64,000 nt of DNA from assembly GCF_001422885.1 (NCBI RefSeq), contig NZ_LMMZ01000040.1, forward strand, positions 124,001 through 188,000, written 5' to 3'. Below the pieces are notes generated by a model that made no database searches, had not been told where the DNA came from, and saw only the letters and a list, made by a program, of their open reading frames with translations. This document shows positions 1 to 8,383 of this stretch, one piece after another. Position 1 is the first letter of the stretch; each line of letters starts with the position of its first letter. The position numbers and the translations under genes are program-made. The stretch comes from Methylobacterium sp. Leaf104 (GTDB lineage Bacteria; Pseudomonadota; Alphaproteobacteria; Rhizobiales; Beijerinckiaceae).

Positions 1-564
1 GGGCTCGCGGCCCTGCTGCGCAAGCCCGCCGAGCCGCCCGAGGACCGCGAGGCCCTGCTCCGCGCCGCCGAGGCCCGGGGCCTGGAGCGCGGGCGCGCCC
101 TCGGCCGTGCCGAGGCCGGGGCCGAATCCGCCTCGGTGCTCGCCTGCCTGCAGGCCGACCACGACGCGCGCCTCGTCGAACTGCGCCAGGCCTGGTGCGC
201 AGAGGAGGGCGACCGCCTCGCGGCCGGATTCGCCGATGCGCTCCAGGCCCTCGGCGCCGGCCTCACCGACCGGGTCGGGCACCTCCTCGTGCCGGTCCTG
301 ACCGAGGCCCTGCGCCGCCAGGCCGTCGACGAACTCGCCCAGAGCCTCGCCCGCATCCTCGGCGACGCCCGCGCTCCGGTCCGAGTGAGCGGCCCGGCCG
401 ACCTCCTCGACGCGGTGTCGGGCAAGCTCGGCCCCTTCGACGCCGCCGTCGCGTTCCAGCCCTCGGAGGCCGTCGACGTCTCGGTGCAGGCCGACCAGAC
501 CGTGATCGAGACCCAGCTCGGCGCCTGGGGCCGCCTGATGACCGCAGCGGTCCGGGGAGCCTGA
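1..564 (+). CDS. FliH-like flagellar export regulator, 5' truncated
   Basis: The reading frame is open from the first base of the window, so the N-terminus is missing; 187 codons remain. The early part has glycines spaced every four residues (G-x3-G-x3-G around nt 79-120), a hallmark of FliH, which binds the export ATPase FliI. A helical, Glu/Arg-rich middle follows, then a C-terminal domain ending in a pattern like FliH/YscL proteins (V-D-V-S-V-Q-A-D then I-E-T-Q-L). It ends 4 nt before motB in a flagellar block, which supports the call. Family membership is inferred, because FliH proteins of this group diverge strongly. An unrelated flagellar accessory protein is possible. Confidence 0.6.
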   Translation, partial: GLAALLRKPAEPPEDREALLRAAEARGLERGRALGRAEAGAESASVLACLQADHDARLVELRQAWCAEEGDRLAAGFADALQALGAGLTDRVGHLLVPVLTEALRRQAVDELAQSLARILGDARAPVRVSGPADLLDAVSGKLGPFDAAVAFQPSEAVDVSVQADQTVIETQLGAWGRLMTAAVRGA

Positions 565-568
565 CCCG

Positions 569-1936
569 ATGGCGGACGAGGGCCACCACGAGATCATCAT
601 CATCAAGCGCCACGGCGACCACGAGGACGGTCACCACGGCGGCGCCTGGAAGATCGCGCTCGCCGACTTCATGACCGCCATGATGGCGCTGTTCCTGGTG
701 CTGTGGCTGATCGGCTCCACCACCAAGGAGACGAAGTCGGCCATCGCCGAGTACTTCAACCCGGTGAAGCTCGCCGATGTCAGCTTCGACCGGAAGGGCC
801 TGCGCGACCCCCAGAACAAGCCCGGCGAGCCCACGCCGGACGAGGGCCGACCCGACGGCGGCACCGGCGACAGCGCCACCGAGGGCAAGGGCGGCAAGGC
901 GGACGCCAAGTCCGAGGGCAAGGCCGACGGCAAGGGCGGCTCCGGCCCGCCGGGCAGCCGCGCCCGCGAGGCGGCCCTGTTCCAGGATCCCTACGCGGTC
1001 CTCGCCAAGCTTGCCGCCGAACTCGAACCGGGACCGGAGACGGCCTCGGCCGACGCGGTCGCCACCGAGACCGGCGAGCCCGGCATCAAGGGCGGCGAGG
1101 CGGCCCGCGACCCCTTCGACCCCCTCTACTGGCAGGTCGCGCCGCTGGCCAAGACCCGCACCGCGCAGGCCGGATCCACCGGCACGGTGACGCCGCTGCC
1201 GCAGGAGACCCGCCCCGACGTGCGCGCGGCCGCCCAGGGGGCGAAGCCGGCGGCGATCAAGGTCGCCTCGGCGCTGCCGGGCGAGTCCGACGCCAAGGTC
1301 ATGGCCCTGCTGGCCAAGGCCGAGGCGCCTAAGGACCCGAAGGCGGAAGCCAAGGCGGCCGTGGAAGCGAAGGCGGCCGCGGAGGCCAAGGCGACCGCGG
1401 AGGCGAAGGCGGCCGAGGCGAAGTCCGTCGAGGCCAGATCGGCCGAAGCGCGGGCGGCCGATGCCGCCGAGGCGGCGGCGATGGCCGAGATCAAGGCCGA
1501 GATCGCCAAGGTCCTGCCGATGGAGGGCGGCGCTCCGGCGCCCCGGACGGAGGTCCGCCGCACCGGCGAGGGCATCCTCATCAGCCTCACCGACGAGACG
1601 AACTTCGCGATGTTCAGCGTCGGCTCGGCCGAGCCGCAGGCCAAGGTGGTGCGCGCCCTGGAGCAGGTCGCGCGCATCCTCAGGGACCGGCCCGGCCGGA
1701 TCGTCGTGCGCGGCCACACCGATGCGCGCCCCTTCCGCTCGGAGGTCTACGACAACTGGCGCCTGTCCTCGGCCCGGGCGCAGATGGCCTCCTACATGCT
1801 CGTGCGCGGCGGCGTGCCCGATGCGCGCCTGGAGCGGATCGAGGGCTATGCCGACCGGCAGCCGCGCAACCCCGCCGATCCGAAGGCGGCGGAGAACCGC
1901 CGCATCGAGATCCTGCTGCGGGCGCGGCCCGAGTGA
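569..1936 (+). CDS. motB: Flagellar motor stator protein MotB
   Basis: A 455 aa stator subunit anchored to peptidoglycan, forming the ion channel with MotA. It has a short cytoplasmic His-rich N-terminus and a single membrane helix at about 28-50 containing the essential proton-binding Asp33 (LADFMTAMMALF). A plug-like segment (SAIAEYF) follows the helix. The long low-complexity linker includes an Ala-Lys-Glu repeat (about nt 1335-1490), then an OmpA/MotB domain with GHTDARP and an NRRIEILL end. The long linker is typical of rhizobial MotB, where MotC binds. The downstream motC start overlaps the stop codon, which suggests translational coupling. Confidence 0.95.
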   Translation: MADEGHHEIIIIKRHGDHEDGHHGGAWKIALADFMTAMMALFLVLWLIGSTTKETKSAIAEYFNPVKLADVSFDRKGLRDPQNKPGEPTPDEGRPDGGTGDSATEGKGGKADAKSEGKADGKGGSGPPGSRAREAALFQDPYAVLAKLAAELEPGPETASADAVATETGEPGIKGGEAARDPFDPLYWQVAPLAKTRTAQAGSTGTVTPLPQETRPDVRAAAQGAKPAAIKVASALPGESDAKVMALLAKAEAPKDPKAEAKAAVEAKAAAEAKATAEAKAAEAKSVEARSAEARAADAAEAAAMAEIKAEIAKVLPMEGGAPAPRTEVRRTGEGILISLTDETNFAMFSVGSAEPQAKVVRALEQVARILRDRPGRIVVRGHTDARPFRSEVYDNWRLSSARAQMASYMLVRGGVPDARLERIEGYADRQPRNPADPKAAENRRIEILLRARPE

Positions 1937-3186
1937 TGCGGGCCGCCGTGACGCGCCGTGTGGGCCGCCTGCTCGCCCGTGTCCTGCTCGCCGGACTCTG
2001 CGCCGTCCCGGCCGCCCGGGCGGCGGATTCCCACGGCGGCGGCGACCACGGCGCGGCCCCGGCCGCACCGGTCGAGCCGCTGCCGGTCGCCCCGCGCCCG
2101 CTGCCGGTCGAGCTCCTGCGCACCCTTCAGCTGCTCCAGGACCGGATCGCCCAGGGCTCGGCCCAGGCCCATCACGGCCAGCGCGCCTTCCTGTCCCTGG
2201 CCGAGTCGCGCATGCTCGGCCTCGCGCCCGAGGCCTGGGCCGATCCGGTCAGCGTGCACGCGGCGGTGACCTTCGCGCTGGGCGGCGGCGGGCCGGCGCT
2301 GCTGCGCCACCTCGTCGCCTCGGGCAAGGTGCCGGAGGCCGAGCGCCCGGTGGTGTTCGGCGCGCTGGCCTATCTCGAGGGACGCGAGAAGGAGGCCCGC
2401 GCGCTCCTCGTGAAGATCGACCCGCTCGTGGTGCCGGCGAGCCTCGGCGCGCAGCTCGCCCTGGCGCAATCCGCCCTGGTGGTGCGCGACGACCCGACCC
2501 AGTCGATCCGCCTCCTCGACCTCGCCCGCCTGCTCGCCCCCGGCACCCTGGTGGAGGAGGGGGCGCTGCGCCGCGAGATCTTCGTGCTGGCCCAGGCCAA
2601 CGACCTGACCAAGTTCGAGTCCCTGGCGGTGCAGTACCTGCGCCGCTTCCGCCACTCGGTCTATGCCGGCAACTTCCGCCAGCGCTTCGCCGCCGCGCTC
2701 ACCCGCCTCGACTTCGCCGGCGACGAGGCCCGCTTCCTGCGCCTCCAGGCCATGCTCGACGAGATCGAGCCCGAGGGCCGGCGCGAACTCTACCTCCTCG
2801 TCGCCCGCGCCGCCCTCGACCAGGGCAAGACCGCCACGGCGGTGTTCTCGGCCGAGCGCGGCGTCACCCTGGCGGAGCCCGGCTCGGCGGAGGCGGTGCG
2901 CGCCCGCCTCTACCGGGCGGCGGCCCTGGTCGTGGTGGACGGGCGCTTCGAGGAATCCGTCGAGACCCTGCGGATGACCGATCGCACGATGCTCGAGCCC
3001 GCCGACCGCGACCTCCTGGACGCCGCGCTGTCGACGGCCCGGGAGATCCGGGCCGGGGCGCCCGCACCGGTTCCCGTCCCGGCGGCGCCGGACGGCCCCC
3101 GCGTGCTGCCGGTCGCCCCATCCATCGCCCGGGCGCAGGACGCCATCGGGCGCGTCGACGCGATCATGCGGAGGAGCGAGCGTTGA
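1936..3186 (+). CDS. motC: Periplasmic motility protein MotC
   Basis: About 416 aa with a cleavable signal peptide (Arg-rich start, then a hydrophobic core ending in PAARAAD). The rest is mostly alpha-helical and TPR-like. In Sinorhizobium, MotC is a periplasmic chaperone that binds MotB and is required for motor rotation. The position between motB and fliK is the rhizobial arrangement. The ATG at 1936 shares its A with the motB TGA; a GTG at 1933 is in frame and could also be used. The gene ends in a 4-nt overlap with fliK. Confidence 0.9.
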   Translation: MRAAVTRRVGRLLARVLLAGLCAVPAARAADSHGGGDHGAAPAAPVEPLPVAPRPLPVELLRTLQLLQDRIAQGSAQAHHGQRAFLSLAESRMLGLAPEAWADPVSVHAAVTFALGGGGPALLRHLVASGKVPEAERPVVFGALAYLEGREKEARALLVKIDPLVVPASLGAQLALAQSALVVRDDPTQSIRLLDLARLLAPGTLVEEGALRREIFVLAQANDLTKFESLAVQYLRRFRHSVYAGNFRQRFAAALTRLDFAGDEARFLRLQAMLDEIEPEGRRELYLLVARAALDQGKTATAVFSAERGVTLAEPGSAEAVRARLYRAAALVVVDGRFEESVETLRMTDRTMLEPADRDLLDAALSTAREIRAGAPAPVPVPAAPDGPRVLPVAPSIARAQDAIGRVDAIMRRSER

Positions 3187-4871
3187 ACACCCTCGGTGCC
3201 ACCAGTCCCGGCCCCCGCGCCCTGCCGGATGCGCTCGGCCCCCGCGGCGCGGGCGCCGACGCGCCGGATTCCGAGCGCGACGCCTTCGGCACGGTGCTGG
3301 GCGCCCTGTCGGGTCGGGGCCGGCCGGATTCGGCCACGCCCGAGGCCGACCGGCCCGGCCGGCGCCGCGACGACGAGGCCGAATCCTCCACTACGCGGGC
3401 CACCAGCGAGGAGACGGACCCGCTCGCGCTCCTCGCCCTCGTGGTGCCGGCGGCGGCCCCCGCCGGAATGCCGACGCCGAAGCCGGAGGCGATCTCCCTC
3501 GAAGCCCTGGTCGCCCGCGCCGCGCCGGCCCAGGCGTCCGGACCCGCGGGCCAGGCCGCCGCCGCGTCCGCGGCCGGCGCGCCGGACCTCATGGCCGGGA
3601 CGGACCCGGCCGTCGCCGGGCTCGTGCCGCAGCCCGCGACCGCCGAGGCGCGGACCCGCGTCGCCGTGCTCCAGCGCGAGACCCACTTCGCGCCGGTTCT
3701 GCCGAGCCTCCTCGGCGGATCGTCGGAGCCCGCGCCGGCCGCCGGGCCGCCGGCTCCGGCAAATGCTCCCGTCCCGGGCTCTCCCGGGCTGGCGGCCGGC
3801 GCGGCGCTGCCGCCCGGTGCCGCCACGCTCCAGGCCTCCGGCCCATCACCCGCGCCGAGCGGGGCGGGGCTCTCCGCCCTGGCGGCACCCCCGGCCATGC
3901 CGCCGGTGCCGCCCGCCGCCGAAACGCCTCGGCTGGAGCTCACGAACACGACGGTCCCGGCGAACCTCGCCGCGCCCGTCCTCGCGGCCCAGGCCGCGCC
4001 CGATGCTGCGGCGGCCGTCGCGGCCTCCGTGCCGGGCATCCCCGCCGCCGCGGCCGGCGACCGGAGCCGTCCGCCGGGTTCGCCTCGGCGCGACGCGGCG
4101 GCATCCGCGCCCGAGTCGGCCGCCGGGGTCGCGGAGCCGGCGGCGATCGAGCGGGCCGCCGCGACGCCGCGCCCGATCCTGCGCGCCGAGCCGGTCCCGG
4201 CCTCCGGCGATGCGGCCACGCGCGCGGCCGGCACCCCGCCCGAGCCGGTCCAGGCGAAGGCCGCCGAAGCGAGCCTGCCCGCCGGCTCCCTGCCGGGTCC
4301 GGCCTCCGCGCCGGCCCAGCAGGTGGCCGCGGCCGTCCTGGCGGAACTGCCGCGCGGGCCGGCCGGTGCCGTGGCCGGTACCTTGGCCGGTACCTTGGCG
4401 GGTGCGCTGCCCGGAGCCCCGGCCGGGGAGGGCCCCCTGAAGCTCCTCACCCTGCAGCTCCATCCGGCCGATCTCGGGACCGTGCTGGTGCGGATGCGCC
4501 TGCGCGACGGGCAACTCGAGCTGAGCCTGCAGGCCAGCCGCGAGGACTCGGCGCGCCTGCTCCGCGAGGGCGGCGCGGTGCTCGACGACCTCCTGCGCCA
4601 GGGCGGCTACCGCCCGGAGAGCGTGACCGTCACGGTCGCGTCGAGCGCGGCGGACGGCCGGGGCGCGCAGGGGAATCCAGGCTCGCAACAGGGACAGGGC
4701 GCACAAGGCTTCCCGAGCCAGGGTGAATCCGGCGCCAATCAGGGCCGGGCCACCCCGGACCAGGCCGGAGGCCGGTCCTCCCGGGGCGGCGATCCGTCCG
4801 CCCCCGATCTCCACGAGCGGATGCATGAGAGCGCTTCGAACAGCCCTGACCGCAGCGGCGTTTATCTCTAG
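3183..4871 (+). CDS. fliK: Flagellar hook-length control protein FliK (MotD)
   Basis: About 562 aa. The N-terminal three quarters is Ala/Pro/Gly-rich and probably disordered, acting as the molecular ruler. Residues about 415-490 form the conserved Flg_hook domain (LTLQLHPADLGTVLVRMR then LELSL). The tail is Gly/Gln-rich. I chose the TTG at 3183, which overlaps the motC stop as TTGA, because conserved FliK-like sequence (RDAFGTVLGALSG) begins soon after it. The first in-frame ATG is about 285 nt later and would remove that part. In rhizobia this gene was first called motD. Its 3' end overlaps the next gene. Confidence 0.85.
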   Translation: MNTLGATSPGPRALPDALGPRGAGADAPDSERDAFGTVLGALSGRGRPDSATPEADRPGRRRDDEAESSTTRATSEETDPLALLALVVPAAAPAGMPTPKPEAISLEALVARAAPAQASGPAGQAAAASAAGAPDLMAGTDPAVAGLVPQPATAEARTRVAVLQRETHFAPVLPSLLGGSSEPAPAAGPPAPANAPVPGSPGLAAGAALPPGAATLQASGPSPAPSGAGLSALAAPPAMPPVPPAAETPRLELTNTTVPANLAAPVLAAQAAPDAAAAVAASVPGIPAAAAGDRSRPPGSPRRDAAASAPESAAGVAEPAAIERAAATPRPILRAEPVPASGDAATRAAGTPPEPVQAKAAEASLPAGSLPGPASAPAQQVAAAVLAELPRGPAGAVAGTLAGTLAGALPGAPAGEGPLKLLTLQLHPADLGTVLVRMRLRDGQLELSLQASREDSARLLREGGAVLDDLLRQGGYRPESVTVTVASSAADGRGAQGNPGSQQGQGAQGFPSQGESGANQGRATPDQAGGRSSRGGDPSAPDLHERMHESASNSPDRSGVYL

Positions 4872-5427
4872 CCTCAGCCTGAGCTTCGCCAACAGCGCGC
4901 CCCCGGCGCCGGGCAAGGCCGCGGCGCTGCCGGCTTCGGCCAACATCTGCGAGCGCGAGATGGCGGGGGCCTCGGCCAAGCACGGCGTGCCCCTGGGCGT
5001 GCTCTACGCGGTGGGCCTGACCGAGAGCGGCAAGCGCGGCTCGCTGCAGCCCTATGCCATGAACATCCAGGGCCGCGCCTATTTCGGCACCAGCGCCGCC
5101 GACGTGATGAGCCAGCTCGCCCAGGCCCGGGCGAGCGGGATCAAGCTCGTCGACCTCGGCTGCATGCAGATCAACCACCATTACCACCGCGAGAAATTCG
5201 CTACCCTGGAGGCGATGATCGACCCGCGCCAGAACGTCGAGTACGCGACCCTGTTCCTCAAGCAGTTGAAGGCACGGGAAGGCAGCTGGACCCTGGCGGT
5301 GGCCCGCTACCATGCGGGGCCCAACAACAATCCGGCCCAGAAGCAGTATGTCTGCCGGGTGATCACCAACATGGTCGCCACCGGCTTCGGCGCCTGGACG
5401 CCGGGCGCGCGCAGCTTCTGCCAGTAG
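4825..5427 (+). CDS. Lytic transglycosylase, SLT domain
   Basis: A 200 aa exported enzyme predicted to cleave peptidoglycan glycan strands, probably to let the flagellar rod through the wall. It has a signal peptide at about 1-23. The SLT domain contains the catalytic Glu in GLTESGKRG, a GCMQINHHYH motif and an AVARYHAGP motif. The ATG at 4825 lies inside the end of fliK (47 nt overlap) and fits the signal peptide; a longer in-frame start at 4723 would bury it. The equivalent gene follows fliK/motD in Sinorhizobium. Confidence 0.88.
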   Translation: MRALRTALTAAAFISSLSLSFANSAPPAPGKAAALPASANICEREMAGASAKHGVPLGVLYAVGLTESGKRGSLQPYAMNIQGRAYFGTSAADVMSQLAQARASGIKLVDLGCMQINHHYHREKFATLEAMIDPRQNVEYATLFLKQLKAREGSWTLAVARYHAGPNNNPAQKQYVCRVITNMVATGFGAWTPGARSFCQ

Positions 5428-5517
5428 GGGCGGGCGCGTTCCGGGATCCGCGGGGCTCGGACGGTCTCCGGGGGCGTCCACGAAGCAGCGCGCGTCCCGG
5501 CTCAGGAAGGAACCCCG

Positions 5518-5907
5518 ATGGCCTTCGTCTGCACCATTCCGGCGGTTGCCACGGTCCAGCAGGACGACGCGACCCTGCGCATCACGCGGTGGGATTTCGC
5601 GCCCGGCGCCGTCACCGGCTGGCACGCCCACGGATGGCCCTACTTCGTCGTGATGCTGGTGGCGGGAACCCTGCGGGTCCACGATGGCGATCATGTCACC
5701 GACACCGCGTTGGAGGCCGGACAGGCCTATGGCCGCCCGGCCGGCATCCGGCACGATGTGATGAACGGCTCCGACCACCCGATCGCCTTCGTCGAGATCG
5801 AGGTGAAGCGGCCGGATGCTCTGATCACGGAGCCGCTGTCCGGAGCGGAGCTCCCCGCCCCGGCGCAATCCGCAACGAGCGGTCGGAGCCCGGCCGGTTC
5901 GCGCTAG
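5518..5907 (+). CDS. Cupin-domain protein
   Basis: A 129 aa single-domain cupin. Two conserved motifs are visible: G-x-x-x-GWHAHGWPYFVVMLVAGTLRV (metal ligand histidines), and a later GQAYGRPAGIRHDVMN. An AGGAAGGAA ribosome binding site lies 7-15 nt upstream of the ATG. Such small cupins may bind sugars or act as isomerases or dioxygenases; nothing here identifies the substrate. The stop codon overlaps the end of the convergent downstream gene by 4 nt. Confidence 0.8.
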   Translation: MAFVCTIPAVATVQQDDATLRITRWDFAPGAVTGWHAHGWPYFVVMLVAGTLRVHDGDHVTDTALEAGQAYGRPAGIRHDVMNGSDHPIAFVEIEVKRPDALITEPLSGAELPAPAQSATSGRSPAGSR

Positions 5908-6143
5908 GCGGAGGCCGCGCGCCTCTCCTGCCACGCCTCCTGGATCAGGTGCATCGATGGGGGCAGACCGAGAACGCGGCGATAGACGGCGATGCGCCGC
6001 AACGCAGCGCGGTTCGCGTCATGCCCGTCATCCAGTTGGGCGCGATACAGCCGTTCCACGGAACAGAGGAGCATGTCTGCGTCGCGGGCTGGCAGGGCCG
6101 CCAGGGTATGGAGCGCGCGGAGAGCCGACCGAGACATCCGCAT
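5904..6143 (-). CDS. Hypothetical small protein
   Basis: About 79 aa, unrecognised. It is helical, Arg/Leu/Ala-rich and soluble (RALHTLAALPARDADMLLCSVERLYRA begins the core; only part quoted). The 3' end overlaps the cupin stop by 4 nt in a tail-to-tail arrangement. Amino-acid composition and GC3 look coding, but there is no known domain. In-frame starts also exist at 6182 and 6137. Confidence 0.45.
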   Translation of the reverse strand: MRMSRSALRALHTLAALPARDADMLLCSVERLYRAQLDDGHDANRAALRRIAVYRRVLGLPPSMHLIQEAWQERRAASA

Positions 6144-6182
6144 GTCGGAGGAACGCCCGGACCGAGCGCTTCGGACCCTCAC

Positions 6183-6616
6183 GGCTGCGTGAGCGCGCCG
6201 TCATGGTGAACGGCGTGTCGACGAGGGCCGGCCTTTCGCACCGTGTATGGCGGGCCGCTGTCGGACGACCTCGAAATCGAACGTCGATGATGGGAGCCGG
6301 ATTCTCGAGCAACGGGCGGTCTTGCCGAGACGAGAACAGCAGATGTGCCGAATCTCACCGGACATCGTCAAAATACACTTGAGATGCTCGAAAATTTAAT
6401 TTGCACGGCCGAATCCGACTTTTCGACGCTATGCGCTGATAACATGGCAATGGCTGATGGAAGCGCGATCTCCTCCTCTGGAGCATGCGCTATAGTGGGT
6501 GAAATCTTCCGACGACGCATTATGGTGCGTTGCAAAATGAGCAATCCGCAGCGCACAAAAATATGGTTCTCTGGTCTCAACGGCGGGCCTGTCGCCCGCC
6601 AAACCGGAGAATTCAG
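6183..6616. other. AT-richer intergenic region with 5' UTR hairpin
   Basis: 434 nt with no convincing gene. It is clearly lower in GC (about 6340-6570) than its surroundings, which suggests promoter DNA or transferred sequence. A GGCGGGC/GCCCGCC stem (6582-6588 and 6594-6600, loop CTGTC) lies immediately before the ribosome binding site of the next gene. It would sit in that gene's 5' UTR, where it could stabilise the mRNA or hinder ribosome access. Short frames here lack coding character. Confidence 0.5.
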
Positions 6617-6865
6617 ATGCGCGCCACCCGCCTCCTCGCCTTGACCGTCCTCGCTTCCGCGACCCTCGCCACCGGCGCGGCCATGGCGGGCGAGGCCCTC
6701 TACCTGACGCCTCCGCTGTTCCGTGAGCAGGCGCGCGAGACCCAGCAGGTGCGCAGCGTCAGGGACCTGACCACCACCCCTCAGCCCGTCTCCTCCGCAA
6801 AGCCCGTCGCCGCCCCCAAGACCGCCGCTGTCGGTGGCGAGGTCGAGACGACCGGTTCTTTCTGA
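6617..6865 (+). CDS. Small exported protein of unknown function
   Basis: 82 aa with a clear signal peptide (MRATRLLALTVLASATLATG, cleavage near AMAG-E). The mature part is short, polar and Pro/Thr/Ala-rich, with no recognised domain. GGAG lies about 9 nt before the ATG. It is monocistronic: an AT-rich leader with a hairpin precedes it and a UUCG-loop terminator follows. Confidence 0.75.
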   Translation: MRATRLLALTVLASATLATGAAMAGEALYLTPPLFREQARETQQVRSVRDLTTTPQPVSSAKPVAAPKTAAVGGEVETTGSF

Positions 6866-6915
6866 GCGGCCGAAGACCGCGACGGCGGACCGACAGCGCC
6901 GAACAGGCTGATCGA

Positions 6916-6935
6916 GCGATCCCTTCGGGGATCGC
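6916..6935. terminator. Bidirectional hairpin with TTCG tetraloop
   Basis: GCGATCCC-TTCG-GGGATCGC is a perfect 8-bp stem with a stable UUCG tetraloop. It sits between the convergent ends of the small exported protein (6865) and ftcR (6965). There is no long T-run, so termination may be inefficient or Rho-assisted; the hairpin may instead protect 3' ends. Confidence 0.65.
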
Positions 6936-6964
6936 CCTGGGCGCGCAGTCGGGTCCGGCCCGCC

Positions 6965-7648
6965 TCAGCCGATGAAGGTGTAGCCCATGAAGCGCTTGGC
7001 CTCGATCGGATCGTAGCCGAGGCGCTGGCTGAGCTTCTTGCGCAGCTTGCTGACGTGGCCCTCGATCACGCTTTCCTCGACGCCGTTGCTGTAGACGCCG
7101 TAGACGATGTTGTAGATCTGCGACTTCGTCATCCGCCGGCCTCGGTTGCGGACCAGGCATTCGAGGATGTGGCGCTCGCGGCGCGGCAGCGGCAGCACCT
7201 CCCCGTCGACCTCGGGGTCGCGCCCGTCGAAATGCACCTTCAGGCGCTCGGGTTCGGGCGCCGCCTCGCGGGGCGGGGTCGCCTGGGCGTTCACCCGGCG
7301 CCAGATCGCCTCCGAGCGCGCCAGGATCTCGCGGATATGGACGGGCTTGGGCAGCACGTCGTCGATGCCGGCCTCGAAGAGCTGCAGGGTCTGGTCGAGG
7401 GAGCGCACGTCGCTGAGCGCGATGATGGGCGCGCGCGACAGCTTGCGGATCAGGGTCGCGCATTTCGCCCGGCCCTCGAAATCGCCCAGCAGGAAGCCCT
7501 GGATCGCTTCACGGTCGACCCGGGAGGAGGACTGGAACCACTGGGTGAATTCCTGCGGGTCGAGGCCGAGGGAGGAGATGCCCTCACGGTCGAAGCTCGC
7601 CTTGTAGCCGGAATTCACCGACGGCCGCTCGTCGACCAGGACATACAT
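6965..7648 (-). CDS. ftcR: Flagellar transcriptional regulator FtcR
   Basis: A 227 aa OmpR/PhoB-type regulator. The receiver-like domain (about 1-120) starts MYVLVDERPSVNSGY, and the C-terminal winged-helix domain has RRERHILECLVRNRGRRMT and VEESVIEGHVSKLRKKL. Both ends match FtcR, the Brucella/rhizobial flagellar two-component regulator. The receiver lacks the usual paired acidic residues at its start, so control may not be by classical phosphorylation. Two ATGs occur in tandem (7651 and 7648); the second has GGAG at 7-nt spacing. Its place beside the motA-flhB operon fits control of flagellar genes. Confidence 0.85.
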   Translation of the reverse strand: MYVLVDERPSVNSGYKASFDREGISSLGLDPQEFTQWFQSSSRVDREAIQGFLLGDFEGRAKCATLIRKLSRAPIIALSDVRSLDQTLQLFEAGIDDVLPKPVHIREILARSEAIWRRVNAQATPPREAAPEPERLKVHFDGRDPEVDGEVLPLPRRERHILECLVRNRGRRMTKSQIYNIVYGVYSNGVEESVIEGHVSKLRKKLSQRLGYDPIEAKRFMGYTFIG

Positions 7649-7930
7649 CATCAATCTCCGGATGATCTTGCGACGGTCTGGGTGTGTGCTGGATAAGGCT
7701 CGGGTTATGGGACAAGCGTAGGTCGTGCCGGCGGAACGACTTCGCCATCCGACGTAAAAGTCGGACCGATCGAGTCGCCTATCATTCAGCAATGTCGGGC
7801 ATCGCCGATGGCGTCAATGACGTTCGTGACACACGCGGATGTGATCGCGCCGTCCGTGCCCGGCAAACTGTCACAGTTCGTGCCGGCACCGGCGCGGATG
7901 GGTTCGCGGGCGGTGGCGGCCTGCCGCCGC

Positions 7931-8383
7931 TCAGGCGGCGGCGCGGGTCAGGCGTGCCTCGGCGAGGGCGGTCTCGAAGCCGTGCAGGCAGAAGTCCGGA
8001 CCCTTGTCGGCCAGGATGCGCTGGATCGCGACGCCGACATAGACGCCGTCGAGGATGAGCTTGAAGAACACCGTCACGGGCTCGGTCACGAACTCCATGT
8101 CGAGCACCACGGTCAGCGAGCGGCCCCAGTCGAAGCACACGTCGGCCCCGTCCGCGTACGCGATGGTCGCTTCCTTGAAGAAGGGCTCGGCGGAGGAGGC
8201 GACGAGGTCCGCGATGTTGCCGTGGCGGGCGGCCTGAACCCAGCCGATCAGGATGCCGCCGTCGAGGAGGCAGAGTTCCGCGATGAAGTCCCGGATCGCG
8301 TTGGCGAACACGCGCTCGGCATCGGCGAGCACGTCCGGGACGTCCACGGACGGGGCTCCGGTCGGGGAGGACGCCTCGGTCAT
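7931..8383 (-). CDS. Unknown protein translationally coupled to flhB
   Basis: 150 aa, no recognised family. It is soluble, mainly helical, with a hydrophobic middle (VVLDMEFVTEPVTVFFK) and a Cys-containing DGADVCFDWG segment. The start ATG overlaps the flhB stop (ATGA), so it is the last gene of the motA-fliM-fliN-fliG-flhB operon. That position suggests a flagellar accessory role, but this is inference from context only. Confidence 0.7.
   Translation of the reverse strand: MTEASSPTGAPSVDVPDVLADAERVFANAIRDFIAELCLLDGGILIGWVQAARHGNIADLVASSAEPFFKEATIAYADGADVCFDWGRSLTVVLDMEFVTEPVTVFFKLILDGVYVGVAIQRILADKGPDFCLHGFETALAEARLTRAAA

Noticed and set aside
1461..4871. A plus-strand frame open for 1136 codons across motB, motC and fliK
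   Set aside because: Only the part from about 3183 is FliK; the upstream part is a shadow of motB/motC with Arg/Pro-rich nonsense typical of high-GC DNA.
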